Assembly (NCBI GenBank): GCA_004297775.1
Contig: SCUE01000034.1
Location: forward strand, 186,001 to 250,000
DNA from: Chloroflexota bacterium
GTDB lineage: Bacteria > Chloroflexota > UBA6077 > FW602-bin22
Length of the DNA: 64,000 nucleotides
Direction of reading: 5' to 3'
Within the stretch, counting starts at the first letter, position 1, and every line of letters starts with the position of its first letter. Shown here in pieces: positions 17,301 to 23,700 of the stretch. The notes under the pieces are model-generated. The model saw only the letters and a list, made by a program, of their open reading frames with translations, had not been told where the DNA came from and made no database searches. The position numbers were made by a program, and so were the translations under genes.

Positions 17301-17977
17301 AAGTACACGTCCGGGTTCTGGGACGAGCCGCGCAGGACAGGATTCTCCGGATTCAGACCCCGACGGCGGTGATCGAGGATGTACTTGTCGTCGATCATCG
17401 CCCGGAAGGTGTCGTCCGCGAGCGGAGAGACCTTCGCGATCTCGTGGGAAGTGCGCATGCCATCGAAGAAATGGATGAACGGAATCCGCGACTCCAGCGT
17501 CGCGGCGTGCGCGATCAGCGCCAGGTCGTAGCACTCCTGCACGTTTGACGAGCTGAGCAATGCCCAGCCGGTCGCCCGCGCCGCCATGACGTCCTGGTGG
17601 TCGCCGAAGATCGAGAGCGCCTGCGCCGCGACCGCCCGAGCCGCGACGTGGATGACGACCGAGGTCAGCTCGCCGGCGATCTTGTACATATTCGGGATCA
17701 TCAGCAGGAGACCCTGCGATGACGTGAACGTCGTTGCCAGCGAGCCGGTTTGCAACGCGCCGTGAATGGTTCCGACCGCGCCGGCTTCACTCTGCATCTC
17801 GACGACGGTCGGGACCGAGCCCCAGAGGTTCGGCTTACCGGCCGACGACCAGTCATCGGCGTGCTCGCCCATCGTCGACGACGGGGTGATCGGGTAGATC
17901 GCGATCACTTCGCTGAGACGGTGCGCGACCGAGGCCGCGGCCTCGTTTCCGTCGATCGTTACGTACTTCTTGGGCAT
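14342..17977 (-). CDS. nifJ: Pyruvate:ferredoxin (flavodoxin) oxidoreductase, single-chain
   Basis: A 1211-residue single polypeptide with the full domain order of the homodimeric enzyme: pyrimidine-binding domain (AYPITPSSTMGE-type start near residue 25, here ITPSSTMGEHADDW), domain II-III, the EKR linker, two [4Fe-4S] ferredoxin motifs CIQCGKCVFVCP and CTGCGLCVEACP, and the C-terminal thiamine-diphosphate domain with GDGWAYDIGYGGLDHV and DTEVYSNTGGQ. It oxidises pyruvate and CoA to acetyl-CoA and CO2, reducing ferredoxin or flavodoxin. The ATG at 17977 is preferred because GGGAAGG lies ten bases upstream; a frame to 18013 adds an unlikely 12 residues. Indicates oxygen-limited carbon metabolism or ferredoxin-dependent pathways. 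Confidence 0.95.
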   Translation of the reverse strand: MPKKYVTIDGNEAAASVAHRLSEVIAIYPITPSSTMGEHADDWSSAGKPNLWGSVPTVVEMQSEAGAVGTIHGALQTGSLATTFTSSQGLLLMIPNMYKIAGELTSVVIHVAARAVAAQALSIFGDHQDVMAARATGWALLSSSNVQECYDLALIAHAATLESRIPFIHFFDGMRTSHEIAKVSPLADDTFRAMIDDKYILDHRRRGLNPENPVLRGSSQNPDVYFQAREAVNPYYMVTPEIVQRAMDTFAGLTGRQYRLFEYHGAPDADRVIVVLGSAGVTASETAVALNKAGEKVGVMKVHLFRPFSAETFVKALPPTVRSIAVLDRTKEPGSGGEPLYLDIVTALMETAASGVSPIERMPRVVGGRYGLASKEFTPAMAKAVFDNLKLAKPKNHFTVGINDDVTHLSLPIDDAYSIERPGTVRCLFYGLGSDGTVSANKSSIKIIGEETNNFAQGYFVYDSKKAGSLTISHLRFGPEPINAPYLVTRASFVACHQFNLLEHIDVLEHAEDGATFLLNSTYAPEDVWDRLPRTIQEEIIRKKLRFFSVDAYTVAREAGIAGRVNTVMQTCFFAISGILPRDEAIAQIKKSIVKAYGKRGQAIIDRNYAAVDRALENLREITPTATATSTIEIRPPVPDAAPTFVREVIGAMIGGHGDKLPVSALPVDGSFPVATTRWEKRNITLEIPVWEEDTCIQCGKCVFVCPHAVIREKIFDPALLAGAPSTFKGVSAKWRDFPNLTYSLQVSPEDCTGCGLCVEACPVKDKVEPTRRAINMADQPPIRHAEAENFEFFLRLPEVDRSKLNPAIVKDSQLLRPLFEFSGACAGCGETPYLKLLTQLYGDRTIVANATGCSSIYGGNMPTTPWAKNDEGRGPAWANSLFEDNAEFGLGFRLSVEKQKQFALELLKKLRGQLNRSLVTELTEADQTTEAGIRVQRERVAILNNRLRDLIDLKDTPEEIKADARRLVGVSESLTRRSIWLVGGDGWAYDIGYGGLDHVLASGNNLNVLVMDTEVYSNTGGQASKATPRGAVARFASGGKHAAKKDLGLISMTYGSIYVARVAFGANDQQCLRAFIEADQYNGPSLIIAYSNCIAHGYDLRHGIEQQRLAVASGYWPLYRYNPDLVKQGKNPFTLDSKPPSIALKEFAYNENRWRSLSQTNPVEAAKLLLEAEGDVQRSWRYIQALAAAQTTPVNGQSGAEKVLVGATKG

Positions 17978-18199
17978 GAAGTTGATCCTTCCCTCTGGTC
18001 GAACCTGAGTCAAGACGATGTCGCGAGAAAGGCGATGTATCGGTGGAGTCTATATCTCCCATAGGCGATATCGCTGCAATCTCGGGTCGTCCGCGCCGCC
18101 GGGCAACCCTTGTTCGACGCCTGATGGCGCCTTGACCGTTTCTTGAACCTGGCGCCGTACGGTTGTCGGTGTAGGGCGATAGGCCAGAAGGAGCAAATC

Positions 18200-18646
18200 A
18201 TGCGAAGGCGAACATTCCTCTCGGCGATTGCCGGAGCGACCATCGTCGGTGGCCTGGCGGTTGGCGCCGTCGCGGCGCAGACGCCGAGCGCGCCGACTGG
18301 CTACGGATCGATGCACACGACCGTCATCACGAAGGCGGCCGCGAGGCTCGGTGTCACCGAAGCGGCGCTCACCAGCGCGCTCGATCAGAGCCACGCCGAC
18401 GCGCTCGACGACGCCGTCAAGGCCGGCTACCTGACCCAGCAACAGGCCGATTTCATGAAGGCGCACCACGCCACCATGGGAACGACCGGAATGGGACCGG
18501 GGATGCACGGCGCCTTCGGCGGCGCGATTGGTCCCGCCATGCACGGCGCCTTTGGCGGCGCGATGGACGGATTCGGCGGCATGATGGGCGGCCGCGGCGG
18601 TCAGGGTTGGCAGGGCGGACCACCGGCCGCGAACCCGAGTCGGTAG
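18200..18646 (+). CDS. Secreted Gly/Met/His-rich protein
   Basis: A 148-residue protein with ATG 18200 preceded by AGAAGGAG. MRRRTFLSAIAGATIVGG...AVAAQ is a clear signal peptide with a likely AxA cleavage near residue 26. The middle is helical (LGVTEAALTSALDQ, then a second acidic helix with LTQQQADFM) and resembles the small helical repeats seen in SHOCT or metal-resistance proteins. The tail carries a duplicated MHGAFGGA unit and many Met, His and Gly residues, suggesting copper or other soft-metal binding. A strong terminator follows at 18725, and a CsoR-type regulator gene lies just beyond. Confidence 0.6.
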   Translation: MRRRTFLSAIAGATIVGGLAVGAVAAQTPSAPTGYGSMHTTVITKAAARLGVTEAALTSALDQSHADALDDAVKAGYLTQQQADFMKAHHATMGTTGMGPGMHGAFGGAIGPAMHGAFGGAMDGFGGMMGGRGGQGWQGGPPAANPSR

Positions 18647-18724
18647 GCGAGCCGCGATCCCGGCGAGTCCGGATCACCGGGCCGTCGGGATAGCGGTGGG
18701 TGACACCATACGGCATCGTCGCGA

Positions 18725-18757
18725 GTGAAGACCCCTCCCACCAGGAGGGGTCTTCAC
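18725..18757 (+). terminator. Strong rho-independent-type hairpin
   Basis: Perfect 14-bp stem (18725-18738 with 18744-18757) around a 5-base loop (CACCA), followed by ATTTCTC. It ends the transcript of the secreted Met-rich protein gene. The T-run is short, but the stem is long and GC-rich. Confidence 0.8.
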
Positions 18758-18774
18758 ATTTCTCAAGTCACCGC

Positions 18775-18803
18775 TTGACCAATATACCCCACACCCGTAT
18801 AGT
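18775..18803 (+). promoter_or_regulatory. Sigma-70-type promoter with putative metal-repressor operator
   Basis: TTGACC at 18775-18780 and TATAGT at 18798-18803 are separated by exactly 17 bases. Within the spacer, TATAC and GTATA form an inverted repeat around an A/C-rich centre (from 18783), a suitable site for autoregulation by the CsoR-type protein encoded directly downstream. The expected transcription start (about 18810) falls on the start codon, implying a leaderless message. Confidence 0.7.
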
Positions 18804-18811
18804 CACCGGTG

Positions 18812-19075
18812 ATGGCAGCGATGGATCGTGACAAGGCGCTCCGCGACCGCCTGCGGCGCCTGGAAGGCCAGATCGGCGGAACTGTACGCATGCTGGATGA
18901 CGCGCGCCCCTGCGAGGACATCCTCACCCAGCTCATGGCCGCGCGTTCGGCGATCGACCGCGCCGCCGGCGAGCTCGTCAACAACCACATCGACGATTGC
19001 CTCGCGCGCCTTCCGGCCGAGGATGCGCGCGCAACGGTCTCGCGCGCCATCAAGATGCTCGGCAAGATCAGCTAA
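18812..19075 (+). CDS. Metal-sensing transcriptional repressor, CsoR/RcnR (DUF156) family
   Basis: An 87-residue all-helical protein; LRDRLRRLEGQIGGTVRMLDD is the first helix pair of the family, with PCEDILTQL providing the conserved Cys and NNHIDDCLAR the second His/Cys ligand pair. A Cys-His-Cys set fits a CsoR-like copper sensor more than nickel/cobalt RcnR, though formaldehyde sensors (FrmR) are related. The start can be the GTG at 18809 or ATG at 18812; the promoter geometry makes both leaderless. It is followed after 12 bases by a DUF302 gene and likely represses the small operon, including itself. Confidence 0.85.
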   Translation: MAAMDRDKALRDRLRRLEGQIGGTVRMLDDARPCEDILTQLMAARSAIDRAAGELVNNHIDDCLARLPAEDARATVSRAIKMLGKIS

Positions 19076-19087
19076 GGAGTCCCCGCG

Positions 19088-19507
19088 ATGACAACCCAGG
19101 CAACGCCGACCCGCCAGTACGGTTTCGGCACGCATATCGGCACCTCGTACGCCGACGCCGTCGATCGCACCAGGGCGGCCCTCAAAGAACAGGGTTTCGG
19201 CGTCCTCACCGAGATCGATGTCGCGAAGACGATCAAAGAGAAGCTCGGCGTCGACTTCCGGCCCTACATCATCCTCGGCGCCTGCAACCCGCCGCTGGCG
19301 CATCGTGCCTTGAGTTCCGACCTCGGCGTCGGCCTGCTGCTGCCATGCAATGTGGTGGTCTACGACGATGGCGCTGGAGCGGCCAATGTCGAGGTGATGG
19401 ATCCCGAGGCTGCCCTCAGTCTCATCCAGAACCCGGCGATGGCGGAAGTCGCCGGCGAAGCGAAGCGCCGATTGCGGCTCGTCATCGACGCGTTGGCGAC
19501 GTCCTAG
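19088..19507 (+). CDS. DUF302 domain protein
   Basis: A 139-residue protein. YADAVDRTRAALKEQGFGVLTEIDV and EKLGVDFRPYIILGACNPPLAH, read in parts, are the core of DUF302, with the conserved Cys-Asn-Pro. AAGGAG is eight bases before the ATG. DUF302 proteins commonly accompany CsoR-type regulators, copper or sulfur-relay genes; a role in metal or persulfide handling is inferred, but no biochemical function is established. Cytosolic; no signal peptide. Confidence 0.85.
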   Translation: MTTQATPTRQYGFGTHIGTSYADAVDRTRAALKEQGFGVLTEIDVAKTIKEKLGVDFRPYIILGACNPPLAHRALSSDLGVGLLLPCNVVVYDDGAGAANVEVMDPEAALSLIQNPAMAEVAGEAKRRLRLVIDALATS

Positions 19508-19508
19508 C

Positions 19509-19610
19509 GTGGTCGACGCGCTGAGCGGACCGCTCGGGCTCTTCCTGTTCATCGGCGTGTGGGTTCTCCTGCAGGCGGTCATCCTGCCGAAGATGGGCTG
19601 CTCCACCTGA
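19509..19610 (+). CDS. 33-residue membrane peptide, third gene of the CsoR-DUF302 operon
   Basis: One base after the DUF302 stop, a GTG opens a 33-codon frame: a short polar start, one transmembrane helix (LGLFLFIGVWVLLQAVILPK) and a C-terminal GCST. The Leu-Pro-Lys after the helix and terminal Gly-Cys resemble tiny membrane proteins seen next to metal-response genes. Position in the operon and the hydrophobic profile support translation. The Cys could bind metal. No ribosome-binding site is visible apart from coupling to the upstream gene. Confidence 0.5.
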   Translation: MVDALSGPLGLFLFIGVWVLLQAVILPKMGCST

Positions 19611-19835
19611 ATGGTCCCGACTCCGCGTCCGGAGGACGCGACAACCGCCCAGCCGGCGCCGAAAGGAAGCGATCCGGCGCCGTGACCGCCGCGCCCCTGT
19701 TCGCGCTGGGTGTCTGGCTGGCCGCGTCGCTGCCGGCCGACGCCCGTCGACGCTGAACTTCTTGGGAGCGCGGGCGTCTCAACCGCCATCCCCGCGCCAG
19801 ATGCAGACCGGCTTCGTTCCACGCACAACAAGAAA

Positions 19836-19859
19836 GGGGAGCCGGTTTCCCGACTCCCC
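19836..19859 (-). terminator. Minus-strand rho-independent terminator
   Basis: On the minus strand a 10-bp stem (one G-U pair) closes a GAAA tetraloop and is followed by TTTCTTGTT. The G-U pair would be a mismatch on the plus strand, so the hairpin serves transcription coming from higher coordinates, either the hicAB remnant or a small RNA/ORF at 19860-20115. Confidence 0.7.
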
Positions 19860-20115
19860 ACGACCCGCGTCAGAGCTATAGCCGAGCGGTGCGCACCGTG
19901 CGCCTCAGTGGCGCTACTTCGGGGCGCGGTTCCTCAACAGAACCCTGCTAATCGCCCTCGTATGTGTGGCGCGCTACCGACGGTGTCGCCTGGCCTCGCC
20001 TGCGCCGCGAGGCTCGAACCGAGCACCCTGGGTCACGCATTGGGTGAAGAGGAGATAGACCCTCCTCACCTTGTCGTTGGGATTCATTTCTTCTTCCCCT
20101 CAGGTTCTCTCTGAC
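19860..20115 (-). ncRNA. Candidate structured RNA or small mRNA upstream of the terminator
   Basis: No normal-size gene fits 19611-20230. On the minus strand this stretch holds several hairpins (for example 19993-19999 with 20007-20013) and ends at the terminator at 19859. It also contains a 37-codon frame, 20087 down to 19974, starting ATG after GAGGGGA and reading MNPNDKVRRVYLLF at its start. It may therefore encode a small peptide, a regulatory RNA, or be only the 3' untranslated part of hicAB. It does not match tmRNA, RNase P or SRP RNA signatures by eye. Confidence 0.3.
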
Positions 20116-20230
20116 AAAGGCATGCTAGACCCGGCTCTTACCCATGCCATCAGTAATAAACCCTCATCCGCGGTCGCCGCCGATTCGCGGGAAGCGGGTA
20201 GCCGGTTCCCGCCGGCTGCCCGCTTCGAGA

Positions 20231-20470
20231 TCAGGCCGCGGTGACCGGATCCGGAACCTCGACCTCCACGTAGTCGACCGTCGTGCGCGGCTCCGGGATC
20301 GGATCACCGTCGTCAGCCATCCAGGCGAGGTGAGCAGTGAGCGCTTCATGGATGTTGGCGCGCACCTCGGCCAGACTCGCGCCGGTCGAGATACACCCGT
20401 CAACGTCCGGGATGTAGGCCGAGAAGTTTCGCTCGCCCGCCTCGACCGCGATCGCGTACCGCTTCTTCAT
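20231..20470 (-). CDS. hicB: HicB-type antitoxin
   Basis: A 79-residue protein: MKKRYAIAVEAGERNFSAYIPDVDGC followed by GASLAEVRANIHEAL is the partially degraded RNase H-like fold of HicB antitoxins. It lacks the C-terminal DNA-binding extension of longer HicB. The start at 20470 overlaps the hicA stop (ATGA); an upstream ATG at 20479 would add MAT. The partner hicA is frameshifted, so the antitoxin is probably orphaned. Confidence 0.8.
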   Translation of the reverse strand: MKKRYAIAVEAGERNFSAYIPDVDGCISTGASLAEVRANIHEALTAHLAWMADDGDPIPEPRTTVDYVEVEVPDPVTAA

Positions 20471-20660
20471 TGTCGCCATCCCGCCTGCCTTTGGATCGAC
20501 GCCCACGTCTTCGGATGCACATCATCGCTCTCGCGGCCCCGTACCGTCACCTTTCCAGGCTTCGTCGGATGCTGGTAATGGCGATGACTCCCACGGTTCG
20601 CGCATGGACCCACCCGTCGCGTTCGAGCAAACGAATCACTTCGCGTATCTTCGGCGGCAC
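20467..20660 (-). pseudogene. hicA: HicA-type toxin gene with a one-base deletion
   Basis: From the GTG at 20660 the frame reads VPPKIREVIRLLERDGWVHART, the first helix and strand of HicA. A one-base loss at about 20592-20595 shifts the frame; the remainder, GSHRHYQHPTKPGKVTV then HPKTWASIQRQAG, including the catalytic His of the GSHRHY motif, continues in another frame and stops at 20467. Adding one base would restore a standard 64-residue HicA mRNA interferase. The toxin is therefore inactivated while its antitoxin is intact. Confidence 0.75.
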
Positions 20661-20806
20661 GCCCTGCTACTGCCGAGTGTGCCGCGCCTGTATTACCAGA
20701 GCGATCCACATGACTCACAGTATCGCGCGCCGTCCGTCGCTCCCGCTAACGCCCAACGTCCCGCGCGATACAGTGTCGCCGCGAACACCGCCGAGGAGCG
20801 ATCCGT

Positions 20807-21922
20807 GTGAAGATCGAGCGCATTCAGCCATTCCTGGTCGATCGCTGCCTGATTGTCCGCGTCTATACCGACGCCGGCATCGTCGGCACCGGCGAGGCCG
20901 GCCTCTGGTCGCACCACAAACTCGTTCACGACGCGATCGTCGACCTGAGCGCCTACTACGTCGGCCAGGACCCGAGCCGCATCGAGCACCACTTCCAGGT
21001 CGTGTCGCGCGATACGCACTTCCAGGGCGCCGTCCTGAACGCGGCCATGAGCGCGATCGACATCGCCCTGTGGGACATCCTCGGCAAGTCGGTCGGCAAG
21101 CCGGTCTACGAGCTGCTCGGCGGCAAGTGCCGCGACAAGATCACCGTCTTCGCGAACGTCGGCGGCGCGACGCCCGAGGCGCGTGGCGAGAGCGCCGCGA
21201 AGGCCGTCGCGGAGGGCTACCGCTCGTTGCGCACGATGCCGTTTCTGCCCGGTGCCGAGACGAAGAGTTCGACCCAGGTCGTTTCGGACGCGGTCGCGAT
21301 CCTACGCGCGATACGCGACGCGGTCGGCTACGAGATCGACCTCGGCGTCGAGATTCACCGCAACCTCAGCAAGACCGAGGCGGTCGTCATGGGCAACGAG
21401 ATTGCTCCCTTCCGCCTGCTCTACTTCGAGGACCCGCTCGCGCCCGAGAGCACTGACGCGCTTCGGTACGTCGCCGCGCACGTGAATATCCCGATCGCGG
21501 CCGGCGAACGGTCGTACAGCCTGCCGCGGTTCAAGGAAATCATCGACACGGGCGCGGTCAGTCTCATTCGGCCCGATCTCTCGCTGGCCGGTGGCTTCAC
21601 CCAGGTGAAGAAGATCGCCGCCCTGGCCGAGGCCGCGTTCATCGGCGTGTTTCCCCACCTGATGGGCAGCCCGGTGAACATGGCCGCCTATGTCCAGCTC
21701 GACGCCGCGATCCCGAACTACTTCTTGCAGGAGAGCCACACCACCGCGGATGCGCTGAACGATATCCTGGTCGAGCCGCTCGTGCGCGAAGGCGGCTACG
21801 TCATCGTCCCCGACCGCCCCGGCATCGGCGTCGAGGTGCGCGAGGAGATGCTGGCTCGCTTCCCCTATCGCGGGCACACGATCACCGGCCACTTCAAGGA
21901 CGACGGTTCGGTCACGCACTGA
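20807..21922 (+). CDS. Enolase-superfamily dehydratase (mandelate racemase/galactonate dehydratase-like)
   Basis: A 371-residue protein starting with GTG. The N-terminal lid (KIERIQPFLVDRCLIVRVYTDAGI) precedes a TIM barrel with ALWDILGK, LGVEIHRNLS (metal ligand and a Lys/His region), YFEDPL (metal ligand Glu-Asp), AAGERSY (third ligand) and FPHLMGSPVN near the C-terminus, the position of the His general base in mandelate-racemase-type enzymes. Closest style is D-galactonate or other sugar-acid dehydratases. It dehydrates an aldonic acid to a 2-keto-3-deoxy acid. No sugar transporter is adjacent, so the substrate is unknown. Confidence 0.82.
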   Translation: MKIERIQPFLVDRCLIVRVYTDAGIVGTGEAGLWSHHKLVHDAIVDLSAYYVGQDPSRIEHHFQVVSRDTHFQGAVLNAAMSAIDIALWDILGKSVGKPVYELLGGKCRDKITVFANVGGATPEARGESAAKAVAEGYRSLRTMPFLPGAETKSSTQVVSDAVAILRAIRDAVGYEIDLGVEIHRNLSKTEAVVMGNEIAPFRLLYFEDPLAPESTDALRYVAAHVNIPIAAGERSYSLPRFKEIIDTGAVSLIRPDLSLAGGFTQVKKIAALAEAAFIGVFPHLMGSPVNMAAYVQLDAAIPNYFLQESHTTADALNDILVEPLVREGGYVIVPDRPGIGVEVREEMLARFPYRGHTITGHFKDDGSVTH

Positions 21923-22056
21923 GGGACTGCGCCCGCTGACTTCTGGGACGACGGGCAGCTTGCCGCGGAAGTGCTGTCGTCGCCACGTCTCGACATTCGA
22001 CTGCGTCCGACCGTCCCGGGTCGCGTTTCCTCGTCGCAATCTGGCTGATCGCGAAG

Positions 22057-22452
22057 CTACCGCTTCGAATCCGTCAGTATTTGCTGAACCCATTGGTGCG
22101 AGACGCCGAGCAGTTCCGCGGCGTCTCGCAAGCCGAGGTGCATCTCGTCGATGAGCGTGCGCAGGCTCGTGGCGATCGCGGTCTGTGCGTCGATTCGCGA
22201 CCGTTCGGCGCGCAAGCGCGCGCCACGACCTCGCGCAACCGCGGTCCGAGCCGATCGCGCGAGACGGATCTCATCCACGATCTCCACGGGCGATGCCTCG
22301 TCGATCCAGAGAGCCATCGCCTCTCGGATGCGGCGTCGCGCCTGAGCAAGACTTCGTCCGTAGGTGTGACAGCCGGGGATCTCGGCGATGCGAACGATCC
22401 ACGCGTTCGTCTCGTCCCGCTCGTAGACGGCGGTGTAGCGCGCTTCTGTCAT
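22057..22452 (-). CDS. hicB: HicB-type antitoxin with C-terminal helix-turn-helix
   Basis: A 131-residue protein from ATG 22452. The first 60 residues (RYTAVYERDETNAWIVRIAEIPGCHTYG, in part, then QARRRIREAMALW) form the HicB fold; the last 40 (DEMHLGLRDAAELLGVSHQWVQQIL) form a Xre-like helix-turn-helix that should bind the operon's own promoter. The start overlaps the hicA stop by four bases. The two genes form an intact HicAB module. Confidence 0.8.
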   Translation of the reverse strand: MTEARYTAVYERDETNAWIVRIAEIPGCHTYGRSLAQARRRIREAMALWIDEASPVEIVDEIRLARSARTAVARGRGARLRAERSRIDAQTAIATSLRTLIDEMHLGLRDAAELLGVSHQWVQQILTDSKR

Positions 22453-22649
22453 CGGAGGCACCGTGGCCCGAGGCAAGGTTCGCAGTCCCGCTCGATTGCG
22501 CGCAGGGTTCCGGGCGGGATACCTCGCCCGGCGTGGACCGGAACCGTCGTCGAGCATTCGCCGCACCGTACGCGGACGTGCGACCCGTGTTGGCGAACAA
22601 CGACGCAGCCGCGCGCCTGGAGCATCCGCAAGACCTCCCGACCGGTCAC
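22449..22649 (-). CDS. hicA: HicA-type mRNA interferase toxin
   Basis: A 66-residue protein: TGREVLRMLQARGCVVVRQHGSHVRVRC shows the double-stranded-RNA-binding-like fold and the catalytic His in GSH; HAGRGIPPGTLRAIERD completes it. As usual the toxin comes first and overlaps the antitoxin start by four bases. Upstream on this strand lies a short AT-richer stretch (TAGCATACTAGACA around 22670) that may hold the promoter and a HicB operator. Confidence 0.8.
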   Translation of the reverse strand: MTGREVLRMLQARGCVVVRQHGSHVRVRCGECSTTVPVHAGRGIPPGTLRAIERDCEPCLGPRCLR

Positions 22650-22755
22650 ATTCGTTTCTGTCCGTCTAGCATACTAGACACAATCGACCCGCGCAGGTAT
22701 CGCCTGAGCTGACCGCGGTGCTGCTTTGTCTGAAGCGCCGCCGCGGCCAGCTCGC

Positions 22756-23688
22756 CTACATCAGCTCCCGGACGAGGCGCTGGGCCAGCTCTGGCGCCAC
22801 GCCCAGCGGCCGCCGCGACAGCGCGCCGCCTTCGGCCAGCACCGGCTCCAACTGATCCAAGCTCGGCAGGTCATCGCGCTGCCAGAAGAGTCCGGTTGGG
22901 ATCTCGTCGCCCCAGCGGTAGCCCTCATCCATGGCCGCGTGGAAATCCCTCGGGTCATGGCCCCGGTCTTCCAGCTTGTAGGTACGCTGCTTGAAGAAGT
23001 CATGGGTGTTGTCGTGGTTGAATGTCACGCACGGGCTGAAGACGTCGATCAGCGAGAAGCCCTTGTGCATGATGCCGCCCTTGATCAGCCCGACCAGGTG
23101 CTTGATCTGCCCGGTGTAGCCGCGCGCCACGTAGGTGGCGCCCGCGACGATGGCCATCGGGATGGGGTTGATCGGGTTCTCGACGCTACCGTGCGGCGTG
23201 CTCTTGGTCTTCATTCCCTTGAGGCTGGTGGGCGAGGTCTGGCCGGTGGTCAGGCCGTAGATCTGATTGTTCATAACGATGTAGGTCAGGTCCAGGTTGC
23301 GCCGCATGGCGTGCACGAAGTGATTGCCGCCGATGCCGTAACCGTCGCCGTCGCCACCGGTGACGATGGTCTTCATCTCGTGGTTGGCCAGCGCCGCGCC
23401 CGAGGCCACCGCCACCGAACGGCCATGCAGCGTGTGCATACCGTACGTGTTGATGTAACCGGGCAGGTTGGACGAGCAGCCGATGCCGCTGATCGTCATG
23501 ACTTCGTGGGGATACAGTCCGAGCTCGGCGATGGCCTGTTTCAGCGCGTTCAGAACCCCGTAATCGCCACAGCCCGGGCACCAGTCCGGATCGGCCCGGC
23601 CCTTCATGTCCTTGACGGTCAAGAGCGGACGCGGCGACAACCTCTCGGGGGCGCCCGCCGCGGCCGCGCTGGATACGACTGCGCTCAT
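22756..23688 (-). CDS. korB: 2-oxoacid:ferredoxin oxidoreductase, beta subunit
   Basis: A 310-residue thiamine-diphosphate subunit: DWCPGCGDYGVL, GIGCSSNLPGYINTYG, GGDGDGYGIGGNHF with the Mg/ThDP motif, and NNQIYGLTTGQTSPTS are signatures of 2-oxoglutarate:ferredoxin oxidoreductase beta chains. The Cys in CPGCG and a later FSPC coordinate the single [4Fe-4S] cluster. It starts 12 bases downstream of korA and is cotranscribed. The complex converts 2-oxoglutarate (or another 2-oxoacid) to the acyl-CoA, passing electrons to ferredoxin. Confidence 0.93.
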   Translation of the reverse strand: MSAVVSSAAAAGAPERLSPRPLLTVKDMKGRADPDWCPGCGDYGVLNALKQAIAELGLYPHEVMTISGIGCSSNLPGYINTYGMHTLHGRSVAVASGAALANHEMKTIVTGGDGDGYGIGGNHFVHAMRRNLDLTYIVMNNQIYGLTTGQTSPTSLKGMKTKSTPHGSVENPINPIPMAIVAGATYVARGYTGQIKHLVGLIKGGIMHKGFSLIDVFSPCVTFNHDNTHDFFKQRTYKLEDRGHDPRDFHAAMDEGYRWGDEIPTGLFWQRDDLPSLDQLEPVLAEGGALSRRPLGVAPELAQRLVRELM

Positions 23689-23700
23689 ATGCCCATCTCC

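Noticed and set aside
15854..17548. A 564-codon frame antisense to nifJ
   Set aside because: Composition is Arg/Asp/Val-rich with no motif; it mirrors conserved nifJ codons.
19990..20035. Possible tRNA T-arm (sequence like GGTTCGAGCC on minus strand)
   Set aside because: No acceptor, D or anticodon arm can be built around it; it is a simple hairpin.
19710..20114. A 134-codon plus-strand frame
   Set aside because: No ribosome-binding site or motif, and it runs through a minus-strand terminator and hairpins.
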